Shown here: positions 26,801-34,103 of the stretch, piece after piece
Layout: each line of letters begins with the position of its first letter
How positions within the stretch are numbered: position 1 is the first letter of the stretch
Source of the DNA: Vulcanimicrobiota bacterium
GTDB lineage: Bacteria; Vulcanimicrobiota; Xenobia; Xenobiales; JADMJV01
Length of the DNA: 64,000 nucleotides
Reading direction: 5' to 3'
NCBI GenBank assembly: GCA_023447635.1
Contig: JAEXNA010000121.1
Span: 1 to 64,000 of the forward strand
The notes under the pieces: model-generated
What the model was told of the DNA's origin: nothing
The model's database searches: none
What the model saw: the letters and a program-made list of their open reading frames with translations, nothing else
Program-made: the position numbers and the translations under genes

Positions 26801-26970
26801 AGGGCGAGACCGCTCATGAACACCGTGAGCACGGTCGATACGGCAAGCACCGTGTGTCCAAAAGTTAGGGATAGTCGGCGCGTCCAGAGCACCTCATAGA
26901 CCAGCGAGGTAGCCCCCGAGAAGAAAAAGAGCGCGAGGGTCCAGGCCAGGGAAGTTCGCTTATCAGCCAT
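23830..26970 (-). CDS. Fused MFS-like membrane / spermidine synthase-like / TPR protein
   Basis: About 1046 residues from ATG 26970; the frame continues to 27069, but that part crosses a palindrome and is poorly supported. N-terminal membrane region: about 14 helices in two blocks, beginning FFFSGATSLVYEVLWTRRLS, the typical start of the fused MFS/spermidine synthase family. Then a Rossmann aminopropyltransferase-like domain with KIALVGLGSGVTAATL, VNDGRTFIL and QPSNPWIAGIGNLYTEDFY. The C-terminal ~230 residues are TPR-like helical repeats. Family members are seldom characterised; a true polyamine-synthase role is unproven. The membrane part suggests it acts on or exports a membrane-associated substrate. 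Confidence 0.85.
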   Translation of the reverse strand: MADKRTSLAWTLALFFFSGATSLVYEVLWTRRLSLTFGHTVLAVSTVLTVFMSGLALGSFLAGRWSDRERRRLAASGDPRGSARFLAVYGVLELFIGGWALLSLLLLDGVEHVYLTAARGGAEGVALHALVFLGSFLVLLPPTTAMGATLPAFTQLLVATREDVGSWLSRIYGWNTLGACVGAAVGGFVLLPNLGLLLSVAGAAAGNLIIGVLAIVGSKRQGDRPVEPEVEESAPEDRPSSGGGGWLLPVAFGVSGFAAMVYQLGWTRGLILSLGSSTYSFAIILTAFLASLGLGSLIYKKGMGSRTPRVWHLGVLQMVIALSALMATYGIGRLPEVMVVAIPALDKDFAKILLFDFGLALVLMFLPTLAMGLTFPLVTHLYTDRISSLGKRLGEAYAANTCGAILGSFLAGFVLVPTFGAQKALLGAVVTNLLVGVILAAVDRSNGAPFSRLGGVAAAGLVLVALVPAWDPTRLSAGAGIYARADHFLFKPAFYQDGVSATVTVGFNGSHSPYLKVNGKTDASLGLQDMAHQILTGLLPAALHPEPKKIALVGLGSGVTAATLVALDSVEIVRCAELEAAIVDVQSYFGPYTEHVLNHKKLDLEVNDGRTFILGAPEQFDLIVSQPSNPWIAGIGNLYTEDFYKACSERLTDGGLMCQWFQLYSVSQYDLDLVLSTFYSVFPEGMVFQIGPGDIFLVGANKPVVFDLARLEKLWAEEDVAVWLQLIGLLEPKYIFGTYVATRAEVVERIESWKNSLVQLNTDDRPLLEFQAPRSLYLTDPKVSEFPDSFPNAVPPQQMSDPESVMQGLLGRIQLDRLGGLEPRVQAAMKAGYDLAPLADAILRQRQGDTEGAEGMLRALSPELAKSSSVQTLLGDMRRRAQQWQPALLHYQNALARPMPGALYSLSMNAGSCAAQLKKFPEAIAYFQRAASLTTRPDPVYHAAEATLATRDEAGALALFQEALKRDPYDYLSLHRAALIELNQGKEAEAKAHAEAAYRSFPEMRSNVELLMRLAAKAGDQSLARRYQEEAQALHQREADAAARRQ

Positions 26971-27005
26971 GTCCGGGCGCCGTTCGCGCCGTAGACGAGG
27001 AAAAC

Positions 27006-27023
27006 CCGCCAAATTTTTGGCGG
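27006..27023. promoter_or_regulatory. Perfect 8-bp inverted repeat, candidate operator
   Basis: CCGCCAAA-TT-TTTGGCGG is a perfect inverted repeat, with three further matching pairs just outside. It lies in the ~195-bp divergent region, 36 bp upstream of the MFS-fusion ATG. No T-run follows, so an operator is likelier than a terminator. Confidence 0.45.
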
Positions 27024-27165
27024 ATTTCTCTAGACCTAGCATCCCCTGGTATAGGCCCACGACGCTCAATGGGAGCCTTTCCTTGCGGAAGAGGAGAATT
27101 TATTTTAGATTTATTCAAAGGAAGTGCGAAAAGCTCTCATCGACCACCCAGAAAGGACGCCCCTA

Positions 27166-27357
27166 GTGAATATGCCCCCCAGTCGACGACGTCGCGTAGA
27201 AATTCTGATCGACAACCGCATGCTCGGATTCCTGCGCCCGACCCCCGTAGCCGGACCTATGGGAGTACGGCGCAAGAAAGACTCGCTCGAGTTCTTACTG
27301 CCCCAGCAAGGTCGGGCCGACTCCCAGGGCCCCTCGAGCGGCAGCAAAGCCTCCTAG
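27166..27357 (+). CDS. Small basic protein, function unknown
   Basis: 63 residues if started at GTG 27166, which has AAAGGA 8 nt upstream; a GTG at 27124 also has a good AAAGGA but only 3 nt away. The sequence begins MNMPPSRRRRVEILIDNRML, with a patch of four arginines and a short hydrophobic strand-like region, and ends in a polar Ser/Gly-rich tail. I recognise no family. Its codon third positions are GC-rich like those of neighbours, which supports a real gene. It sits 81 bp before the hybrid histidine kinase gene and may share its transcript. Confidence 0.45.
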   Translation: MNMPPSRRRRVEILIDNRMLGFLRPTPVAGPMGVRRKKDSLEFLLPQQGRADSQGPSSGSKAS

Positions 27358-27438
27358 TCGAGAACTTTCCGGCTACAGCTCAGCGGGGCCGAGCTTCTTC
27401 ATAGGAAGAGGTGCTTCGGCGCCGAAGGCGGCTCCTCG

Positions 27439-29973
27439 ATGGCAGGTAGACGCCCCAAGGAAAACATTGTCAGCCTCAACGTCAAGCTGGCGTGGGCCAT
27501 GTTTCCGCTTGTCCTTGTCTTTATGATCTTCTCGTTCTCGGTCGTGCTGCGGCACGAGAGAGCGATTCTCAAAGCCGAGTCGCACAGTCGCGGCAGCACG
27601 CTGGCATCTTCGCTAGCCATCATCTCGGCCGAGGCGATGAGAACCTTCTCGGATTACCAGCTGCAGGAGAATCTGGATCAGTTTTCTCGACTTCGCGACG
27701 TCCGCTACGCCGAAATCCTCAACGAGCGAGGGCTGGTCGTAGCCTCTACCAAAGCCTCGGAGATCGGCACCTCCCCCGACGACCCTCTCACCATCTCGGC
27801 CCTCGAAGCGGCTACCGAGCGGGTACGCCAGAAGCAGTTCCAGGGCAAGGAAGTCCTCGATGTCGCCCAGCCGATCCTGGTGGCAGGCCGGCGCCTGGGC
27901 ACCGTGCGAATCGGGGTCGGCCAGGAGGCGCTGGATCAGGCGCTCAAGCAGTCGCTGCGCCATTTGCAGGGGCTCACCCTCATTCTGCTCGGCGGAGCGA
28001 TCATCTTTGCCGCCCTGCTGGCCCGCCAGTTCACCCGCCCCCTCCTGGCTCTGGCGACCACGGCGCGCCGTGTTGCAGGCGGCGACTTGCAAGCCCGAGC
28101 CAAAGAGGACTCGAACGATGAACTCGGCCTGCTCGGGGCCACCATCAACCGCATGGCGACCCGACTCCAGACCATGCTCGAACGGGAGAAGACGGCGCGA
28201 CAAAGCTTGCAGCTTCGCGTCCATAATCTGCTCGAATTTGCCGGCCGCGTGCAGGCCGGCGACCTCAACGGGGAAGCGCCTGCGGGCAAAGATGATGAGA
28301 TGGGCCAGTTGACGCTTGCCGTCAACGAGATGGTCCGCCATCTGCGTATCATTCTTGAGGAAGAGCGCTCCATGCGCGACCACCTCGAACGCTCGCGCAC
28401 CGAACTCGAAGAGGCCAACGTCAAGCTCAAGGAGCTTGACCTGATGAAAAGCGAGTTTCTCAACACCGTCTCCCACGAGCTCCGCACCCCGCTTACCTCG
28501 ATCAAAGCGTTTGCCGAGATCTTGCTCGACAACGTGGGCGAGGACCCTGAGACCCAGGTCGAATTCCTGGAGATCATCAACAAAGAGTCCGACCGCTTGA
28601 CTCGACTGATCAACAACCTGCTCGACCTCTCCCGTATCGAAGCGGGTCGTATGAAATGGGACCGCGAGCCGCTGGACCTTCACGAGGTGGTCAGTACGGC
28701 CGTGACCTCGCTGAGAGGCGCAGCCGAGAAAAAGGGCCTTCAGCTGGAAATCGAGCTCGAGGAAGAGCTTCCCACCGTCGGCGACCGCGACAAGCTGATC
28801 CAGGTAGTCACCAATCTGCTGGGCAACGCCATCAAGTTCACCAGCGAGGGCGGCCGCGTCCGGGTACTTGCTGGGCGCAAAGACCTGCTGACCGCCCGCA
28901 TCGAAGTGCAGGACAGTGGGGTGGGTATCGAGCCCCAGTTCCACGACTCGATCTTCGAGAAGTTTTCTCAGGTCGACTCTTCGGAGACCAGAGATATCAA
29001 AGGGTCGGGCCTGGGGCTGCCGATCGCTCGTTCGATAACGGAGCACCATGACGGAAAGCTCTACGTGGAAAGCGAGCTGGGCCTGGGCTCCAGCTTTATC
29101 GTCGAACTTCCTCTCCATATCGAGGACGAAGCCGACGGCGCTGCGGCGGCCGACGAGCCGGAGTTCTCCCTGCTCGAGCACGGCTTCGAGCCGGGACAGA
29201 CCGTCCTTATCGTCGACGACGAGCCGTCCATTCGCCGATTTCTCAGGCACATTCTCGAAGGCGAGGGGTTCATGGTGATCGAGGCGCGGAGCGGCGTCGA
29301 CGCTGTTGCCATCGCCGCCCGAGAACGCCCTTCGATCGTGCTGCTCGACCTGGTGCTGCCGGACATCGACGGCTTCGAGGTGCTGGGTCGACTCAAGCAG
29401 CAGTCGGCCACTCGCAGCATCCCGGTCATCATCTTGTCCATCATCGAGGACGAAGAACGCTGCTTCCGCTTGGGTGCGAGCGATTACCTGCCCAAGCCGA
29501 TCGACCGAGAGCGACTCGTCGATCGGGTCAGCCGCCTGATCGCGGCCGGACCGGCCCGGCGTCTCAACGGGACGGGCCACGTGCTGTGTGTGGACGACGA
29601 CGATAGCGTGCTCAAGGCGGTTGCCACCATCCTGACGGGCCACGGCTTCGAGGTCGACATCGCGCGAAACGGCAAGGACGCTCTTGAACTGGCCCGGGAA
29701 AAACAGCCGGACCTGGTCATTCTCGACCTGATGATGCCTGGGATGTCCGGTCACGAGGTGCTGCTGGCTCTCAAACAGAATAGTGGCACCGCCGAGATCC
29801 CGGTGATGATCCTGACGGCGGCGGAACCCGACGAGAGAATTCGTGCCCTGCAGGGGGGAGCCGAGAGTTTGATGACCAAACCGTTCACCGAGAAAGAGCT
29901 GGCCAAGTTGGTGCTAGCCGCGCTGCAAGGAACCCGCGACGGTGTTCCTACCAGTATGAAATCTGGTAACTAA
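27439..29973 (+). CDS. Hybrid sensor histidine kinase with two receiver domains
   Basis: 844 residues. Membrane helix at about 15-37, extracytoplasmic sensor region about 38-175, second helix about 177-196. HAMP at about 197-250, a second HAMP-like unit about 255-310 (DDEMGQLTLAVNEMV), and a coiled coil. HisKA has FLNTVSHELRTPL (His346). HATPase has NLLGNAIKFT, DSGVGI and GSGLGLPI. Receiver 1 (about 588-700, Asp637 in LLDLVLPD) and receiver 2 (about 714-832, Asp763 in ILDLMMPG) both keep their Asp and Lys, so both can take phosphate. The start is less certain: the ATG has no good ribosome site. A single-domain regulator and a GGDEF cyclase follow, so it probably feeds c-di-GMP control. Confidence 0.92.
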   Translation: MAGRRPKENIVSLNVKLAWAMFPLVLVFMIFSFSVVLRHERAILKAESHSRGSTLASSLAIISAEAMRTFSDYQLQENLDQFSRLRDVRYAEILNERGLVVASTKASEIGTSPDDPLTISALEAATERVRQKQFQGKEVLDVAQPILVAGRRLGTVRIGVGQEALDQALKQSLRHLQGLTLILLGGAIIFAALLARQFTRPLLALATTARRVAGGDLQARAKEDSNDELGLLGATINRMATRLQTMLEREKTARQSLQLRVHNLLEFAGRVQAGDLNGEAPAGKDDEMGQLTLAVNEMVRHLRIILEEERSMRDHLERSRTELEEANVKLKELDLMKSEFLNTVSHELRTPLTSIKAFAEILLDNVGEDPETQVEFLEIINKESDRLTRLINNLLDLSRIEAGRMKWDREPLDLHEVVSTAVTSLRGAAEKKGLQLEIELEEELPTVGDRDKLIQVVTNLLGNAIKFTSEGGRVRVLAGRKDLLTARIEVQDSGVGIEPQFHDSIFEKFSQVDSSETRDIKGSGLGLPIARSITEHHDGKLYVESELGLGSSFIVELPLHIEDEADGAAAADEPEFSLLEHGFEPGQTVLIVDDEPSIRRFLRHILEGEGFMVIEARSGVDAVAIAARERPSIVLLDLVLPDIDGFEVLGRLKQQSATRSIPVIILSIIEDEERCFRLGASDYLPKPIDRERLVDRVSRLIAAGPARRLNGTGHVLCVDDDDSVLKAVATILTGHGFEVDIARNGKDALELAREKQPDLVILDLMMPGMSGHEVLLALKQNSGTAEIPVMILTAAEPDERIRALQGGAESLMTKPFTEKELAKLVLAALQGTRDGVPTSMKSGN

Positions 29974-29993
29974 AAGGGAAAGGATGAGACTCG

Positions 29994-30362
29994 ATGCCTA
30001 AGACTATCGTCATCGCTGACGACGAACCTCATGTCCTTCGCTCTTTGGAGTTCATTCTCAAAAAACAAGGCTACCGGGTGGTCACGGCCACCAACGGCGA
30101 AGAAGCCCTCGATCGGGTCAAACAGAACAACCCCGATCTGGTTTTCCTCGACATCCAGATGCCGAAAATGGACGGCAATACGGTACTGCGCAAGCTGCGC
30201 GAAGACGAGCAGTACCAGAGCCTGTACATCGTGATGATCACCGCCAAAGGGCAAGAGGTCGACCGTCTCAATTCGTTAGAGAGCGGGGCTAACGAATATG
30301 TGACCAAGCCTTACTCTCCTCGTAAACTGGTCACCAGGGTCCAGGAGATCCTCGGGGAGTAA
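29994..30362 (+). CDS. Single-domain response regulator (CheY-like)
   Basis: 122 residues, one receiver domain only. The acidic pocket is IADDEP, the phospho-acceptor is Asp53 in VFLDIQMPKMDG, the switch Thr is in VMITAKGQE, and the Lys is in YVTKPYSP; all are intact. No output domain, so it acts by protein contact or as a phosphate relay. AAGGA lies about 11 nt before the ATG. It sits 20 bp after the hybrid kinase and 7 bp before a GAF-GGDEF gene, suggesting one phosphorelay operon. Confidence 0.92.
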   Translation: MPKTIVIADDEPHVLRSLEFILKKQGYRVVTATNGEEALDRVKQNNPDLVFLDIQMPKMDGNTVLRKLREDEQYQSLYIVMITAKGQEVDRLNSLESGANEYVTKPYSPRKLVTRVQEILGE

Positions 30363-30369
30363 TGGGCGT

Positions 30370-31710
30370 TTGACCAGCCTGGACTTTCTGGTAGAAAGCG
30401 ACACCCTGGAAGCCTTCAATCGGGGCTTCGCCTCGTTTGGTCTGCGCTTCTGGCTGGTCGACAACGACCATCAACCGCTCGAAACGAGCAGTTCCACACC
30501 GCCCCCACCGGAAGCGTCCCCTCGACTGCTGCCGCTCGAAGTCGCCGGCCTGCCCGTCGGTTTCCTTGCCGTCGAGGAAGCCCCCGGCCTGTCCACCCCG
30601 CAGCAGCAATCCGAGCTTGTCTCTATGGTGATGGAGCGCCTGGAAAAAGAGGCCGGGCTTCGCTATGAGCTTCAGAACACGCTCGAAGAGCTGATCTCGA
30701 AGTACGAAGAGCTGACGGTCCTGTATGAATCGGCCGAGACCGTGGCGACCGTCATGAATCTCGAAGAGGTCTCTCGTCGTATTCTTGACCAGGCCGCCGA
30801 GATTCTTGAAGTCGATCACGCGTCCCTGATGCTTCTCGACGACGAGGCTCGCGAACTCGAGGTGGTGGCCGCGCGTGGGCTACGTTCGGACGCCGCCGGC
30901 AAAGTGCGGGTCCCGCTGGGCGAAGGGATCTCTGGCTCGGTAGCCCAGAGCGGAGATGCCGTCCTGATCGAAAACCTTCAGGACCATCCCCTCTATAGCC
31001 GTGACGCCCGAGCCGACCAGGAGTGGACTTCGCTGATTTCGGTCCCACTGAAGGTCCGTGACCGAGTGCTTGGCGTCTTGAACGTCAACAACAAAAAAAG
31101 CGGCGCCCCCTTCTCGTCCGGCGACCTCAAGATGCTGATGGCCCTGGCCCAACTGGCCGCCATTTCCATTCAGAACGCTCGAACGTATCAGAACGCCATC
31201 ACCGACCGGCTGACCTCGCTTTACAACTACGGCTATTTCCGAGAGCAGCTTGACCGCACTCTAGAAGACTGCCGCAGAGAGAACGAGACGCTTTGCCTGT
31301 TGATGTTCGACATCGACCATTTCAAAAACTTCAACGACGTCAACGGGCACGAACTAGGAAATGTGGCGCTGGTCGGCGTGGCCTCGCTGTGCATGGTCAA
31401 CAGTCGCCAGGCCGGGGATCGCGTCCCTGACCTGGTCGCCAGGTACGGCGGTGAAGAGTTTATGATCCTTCTTCGCGGCGTGACCACCGAGCGGGCTCTC
31501 GAAGTCGCCGAGCGAGTTCGCGTCCGAGTCGAATCCGAACATTTTCCTGGCGGCGAAAACCAGCCGAACGGGAAGGTGACGATCTCCATGGGCGTCGCCA
31601 CTTTTCCGTATCACGCCCAAAACGGCGACGAGCTGATCAACAAAGCCGATGAGGCGCTCTACCAGGCTAAGAGAGGCGGTCGCAACCGTGTCTGCGTCTC
31701 CGGAGAGTAG
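30370..31710 (+). CDS. GAF-GGDEF diguanylate cyclase
   Basis: 446 residues with TTG start at 30370 and GGGGAG 10 nt upstream; the ATG at 30362 runs into a stop after three codons. The N-terminal ~100 residues (possibly a divergent sensory fold) and a coiled segment precede a GAF domain (about 125-270; LMLLDDEARELEVVAARG, ISVPLKVRDRVLGVL). The GGDEF domain (about 275-445) has GGEEF at 360-364 and an I-site RVPD at 351-354, so it should make c-di-GMP with product inhibition. It is cytoplasmic, with no membrane helix. Operon with the kinase and single-domain regulator upstream and the TRAP-type binding protein downstream. Confidence 0.92.
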   Translation: MTSLDFLVESDTLEAFNRGFASFGLRFWLVDNDHQPLETSSSTPPPPEASPRLLPLEVAGLPVGFLAVEEAPGLSTPQQQSELVSMVMERLEKEAGLRYELQNTLEELISKYEELTVLYESAETVATVMNLEEVSRRILDQAAEILEVDHASLMLLDDEARELEVVAARGLRSDAAGKVRVPLGEGISGSVAQSGDAVLIENLQDHPLYSRDARADQEWTSLISVPLKVRDRVLGVLNVNNKKSGAPFSSGDLKMLMALAQLAAISIQNARTYQNAITDRLTSLYNYGYFREQLDRTLEDCRRENETLCLLMFDIDHFKNFNDVNGHELGNVALVGVASLCMVNSRQAGDRVPDLVARYGGEEFMILLRGVTTERALEVAERVRVRVESEHFPGGENQPNGKVTISMGVATFPYHAQNGDELINKADEALYQAKRGGRNRVCVSGE

Positions 31711-32845
31711 CCGAGACAGGGACGCCGAGTGGGCGGCGCGCCTGCCCGAAATCCCGGCCTCCACCGGAATTCTCTGGCCGTCGGTCGCGATAGGCCTGGC
31801 CTTCGTCATCTGGGGCCTCTACCTGATTCTGACCCCCCACCGCACCGCCTCTCCTGAAACCAATCCTGGGACCGCGCCTCGACCCCAGGCGACCCAGGCG
31901 GCCAAACCCAGCGACGGGAAAGTCTTCCGGGCAGGGTTTGTCGACTCGAAAGATTCGAGCTTCGCCCTGGGCATGGAAGAGTTCGCCAGGCAGGTCAACG
32001 AGCGCTCGAAAGGAGAGCTGCGCGTGGAACTGTTCCCCGGCGGGCTCGTCGATGGCGTCCAGATGGACGAGCGCACATTAGTCGAAGCGGTACGTAGCGG
32101 AAGTCTGGCCGTAGGGCTGGCCACCACCTCTCCCTTGACCAACTACAACCACCTGCTCGACGTCTTCGATCTGCCGTTCCTTTTCTCGGACGAGACCCAG
32201 GCCGATAGCGTCCTCGAGGGGCCGGTCGGCGAGACGCTGCTGGGCTGTCTGAAAGACAAAAAGCTGCTCGGACTGGGCTATATGGAGGTCGGCTTCCGGG
32301 TTTTCTCCTCGAGCGTGCCGCTCCCCGACTTCGCTTCCTTCTCGGGCAAGAAGCTTCGAGTGATGCAGAGCGTCACGTTCACCCGGTTTATCAAAGCCAT
32401 CGGTGGCGATCCCGTGCCGTCGCCCGTCGACAAAATCTATCTCATGGGCAAAGAAGGCTACATCGACGGCGCCGACCGCACCTACCCTACCTATTGGGAC
32501 TTTCGCCTCTACGAAGTCCATCGCTACATCACCGAAACCCGCCACGCCTATTCGGTCAAAATGCTGTTGATCAACGAAGAGCTCTTCGCCACCCTGGCGC
32601 CGGAAGATCAGCAGATACTGCGGGAGAGCGCAAGGGAGGCCTCACGGCTTCAGCGGAAGAAACAAAGGGAAGCCGATGATGCTGTGAAGCAGTTGGCGCT
32701 CAAAGAGGGGATCAAAGTGTTCCCGATCGCTCCGGAAGAGCGAGGAAAGTTCCTCGAAGCTTCCAAAGAACTGTACGATGAGTATCGGCGCAACCAGTCG
32801 GCCGAGATCCTCGACGCCATAGTCAAACTTGCCAAAGTCCAGTAG
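31688..32845 (+). CDS. Membrane-anchored TRAP (DctP-family) solute-binding protein
   Basis: DctP-type periplasmic binding protein of TRAP systems. About 385 residues from GTG 31688 (AGAGAGG upstream), overlapping the GGDEF gene by 23 bp; a start at 31649 is also possible. A hydrophobic segment GILWPSVAIGLAFVIWGLYL begins about 27 residues in. It has no clear cleavage site, so the protein is probably anchored rather than released. A Pro/Thr linker follows, then the DctP fold: FRAGFVDSKDS, FARQVNERSKGELRVELFPG, LLDVFDLPFLF, LKDKKLLGLGYMEVGFR, the conserved LRVMQS region, and a helical C-terminus. No DctQ/DctM membrane genes are nearby. A sensory role with the adjacent kinase is therefore plausible (inference). 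Confidence 0.85.
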   Translation: MSASPESSRDRDAEWAARLPEIPASTGILWPSVAIGLAFVIWGLYLILTPHRTASPETNPGTAPRPQATQAAKPSDGKVFRAGFVDSKDSSFALGMEEFARQVNERSKGELRVELFPGGLVDGVQMDERTLVEAVRSGSLAVGLATTSPLTNYNHLLDVFDLPFLFSDETQADSVLEGPVGETLLGCLKDKKLLGLGYMEVGFRVFSSSVPLPDFASFSGKKLRVMQSVTFTRFIKAIGGDPVPSPVDKIYLMGKEGYIDGADRTYPTYWDFRLYEVHRYITETRHAYSVKMLLINEELFATLAPEDQQILRESAREASRLQRKKQREADDAVKQLALKEGIKVFPIAPEERGKFLEASKELYDEYRRNQSAEILDAIVKLAKVQ

Positions 32846-32862
32846 GGAAAGGAAACCTCGCG

Positions 32863-34023
32863 ATGTCGTCGAGAGTGAAAATTCAGAAGCTTGAGATCTG
32901 GGACAACGATCTGCCACCCGTCTGTATGGTATGCGGCGTCAAGCCGGCCCAGACCAAACACGACACTCAAGCTGTCCATGTCCCCTTTCCCCTTGGGCTG
33001 CTGGGCATCGTCGGCAAACTGATATCTCCCAAAAAGATCCCTTTTCCGGTCGTCTGCTGTAACGAATGTAAGCCCGGGTACGACAATGAAGAGAATATGT
33101 CGAAGATCTTTGGAGCGCTGTACTCTGTAGCGTTCTTCTCGCTCTTGTACCCCGTCAGCACCAGGACGCCCAAAGACGCCCTGGTCCCGATCATCATCTA
33201 CATCATCGTAGCTATCCTGCATAGCCTGTACTTCTGGACCACCGGAAAAAAATACGCCATCCGATGCGTGGGGATGGACCACGGTAACATTGCGATGGAG
33301 TTCCCCGGCGGGATGTGGGGCGTAGCCTACACCACCTACCGTCGGGAAAAGTCCGACCGGCGCCTGGGTCGCAGCCCGGCTCCCGCAGCGGCAGCCGGCG
33401 CCGAGGCGACCGACCAGGGTCCCGCGCCCGCAGGGGCGCCCGCGATCGCCAGCGGCCCGGTCACTCCGGCCGCCGAGCCGAAGTCCGGCGGCGGGGGTAT
33501 CCCCCTGGATGGCGACGGCCTGGCAAAAATCCCCGACTCCCTTCCGGAGTTTCTCGCAGCGATCAAGGAAGGCGACACAGAAAAAGTCACACGCCTGCTC
33601 AATGAAGGCGGCGACGCCTTCGAGTGCCTGCAAAACGGTATGAACGGTCTTCACATCGCCTGCATCGCGGGACTGATGCAGATGGCCGACCTGCTGATCA
33701 AGCGCGGCGTGGATGCGAACTCCGAAATGGACAACGGCCTGACCCCTATGCACCTGGCCGTTCAATCGAACAATCAGGGTATGGTCGGCCTTCTGCTGGC
33801 CAAAAAAGGCAATCCGAACTACAAGAACCACCAGGGCATGACCCCGCTGCACTGGTGTGCCGGGGTCCAGGATAGCCGCCTCGACCCCACCAACCGCATG
33901 AAGATGGCCCAGATCCTGGTCAAGGGCAACGGTGACATCACGGTTCGTGACAAGTTCGGACGCACCCCGGCCGAACTCGCCGACGAAGGCGGCGAAGGCA
34001 AGGTCGCTCAAGTCTTCAGCTAG
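32863..34023 (+). CDS. CxxC-motif / two-helix membrane / ankyrin-repeat protein
   Basis: 386 residues. An N-terminal Cys pair CMVCGVKPAQ and VVCCNECKPGY look like a metal-binding knuckle. Two hydrophobic helices follow (about 82-95 and 106-125), then an Ala/Pro-rich linker (about 165-215). At least four ankyrin repeats cover about 220-386: EFLAAIKEGDTEKVTRLLNE, NGLHIACIAGLMQMADLLIK, LTPMHLAVQSNNQGMVGLLL, MTPLHWCAGVQDS. AAAGGA precedes the ATG by 9 nt. Last gene of the operon that starts at the hybrid kinase; a strong terminator follows. Ankyrins suggest it binds a protein partner at the membrane. Function unknown. Confidence 0.82.
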   Translation: MSSRVKIQKLEIWDNDLPPVCMVCGVKPAQTKHDTQAVHVPFPLGLLGIVGKLISPKKIPFPVVCCNECKPGYDNEENMSKIFGALYSVAFFSLLYPVSTRTPKDALVPIIIYIIVAILHSLYFWTTGKKYAIRCVGMDHGNIAMEFPGGMWGVAYTTYRREKSDRRLGRSPAPAAAAGAEATDQGPAPAGAPAIASGPVTPAAEPKSGGGGIPLDGDGLAKIPDSLPEFLAAIKEGDTEKVTRLLNEGGDAFECLQNGMNGLHIACIAGLMQMADLLIKRGVDANSEMDNGLTPMHLAVQSNNQGMVGLLLAKKGNPNYKNHQGMTPLHWCAGVQDSRLDPTNRMKMAQILVKGNGDITVRDKFGRTPAELADEGGEGKVAQVFS

Positions 34024-34042
34024 AGCCCTCCCCGCCCCCAGT

Positions 34043-34073
34043 AAAAAAGCGCACCAGATGGTGCGCTTTTTTT
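34043..34073. terminator. Bidirectional terminator between convergent operons
   Basis: AAAAAAGCGCACC-AGAT-GGTGCGCTTTTTTT: a long perfect stem with T-runs on both strands (7 on plus, 6 on minus). It ends the ankyrin-protein operon and the regulator/kinase pair. Confidence 0.93.
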
Positions 34074-34103
34074 CTGGCTCGAGAGTCCAGCCGCGCGACA
34101 AGG

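Noticed and set aside
27613..29754. Long open frame (713 codons) on the minus strand opposite the hybrid kinase
   Set aside because: Same cause: the kinase has every conserved motif, and the antisense frame has none and no ribosome site.
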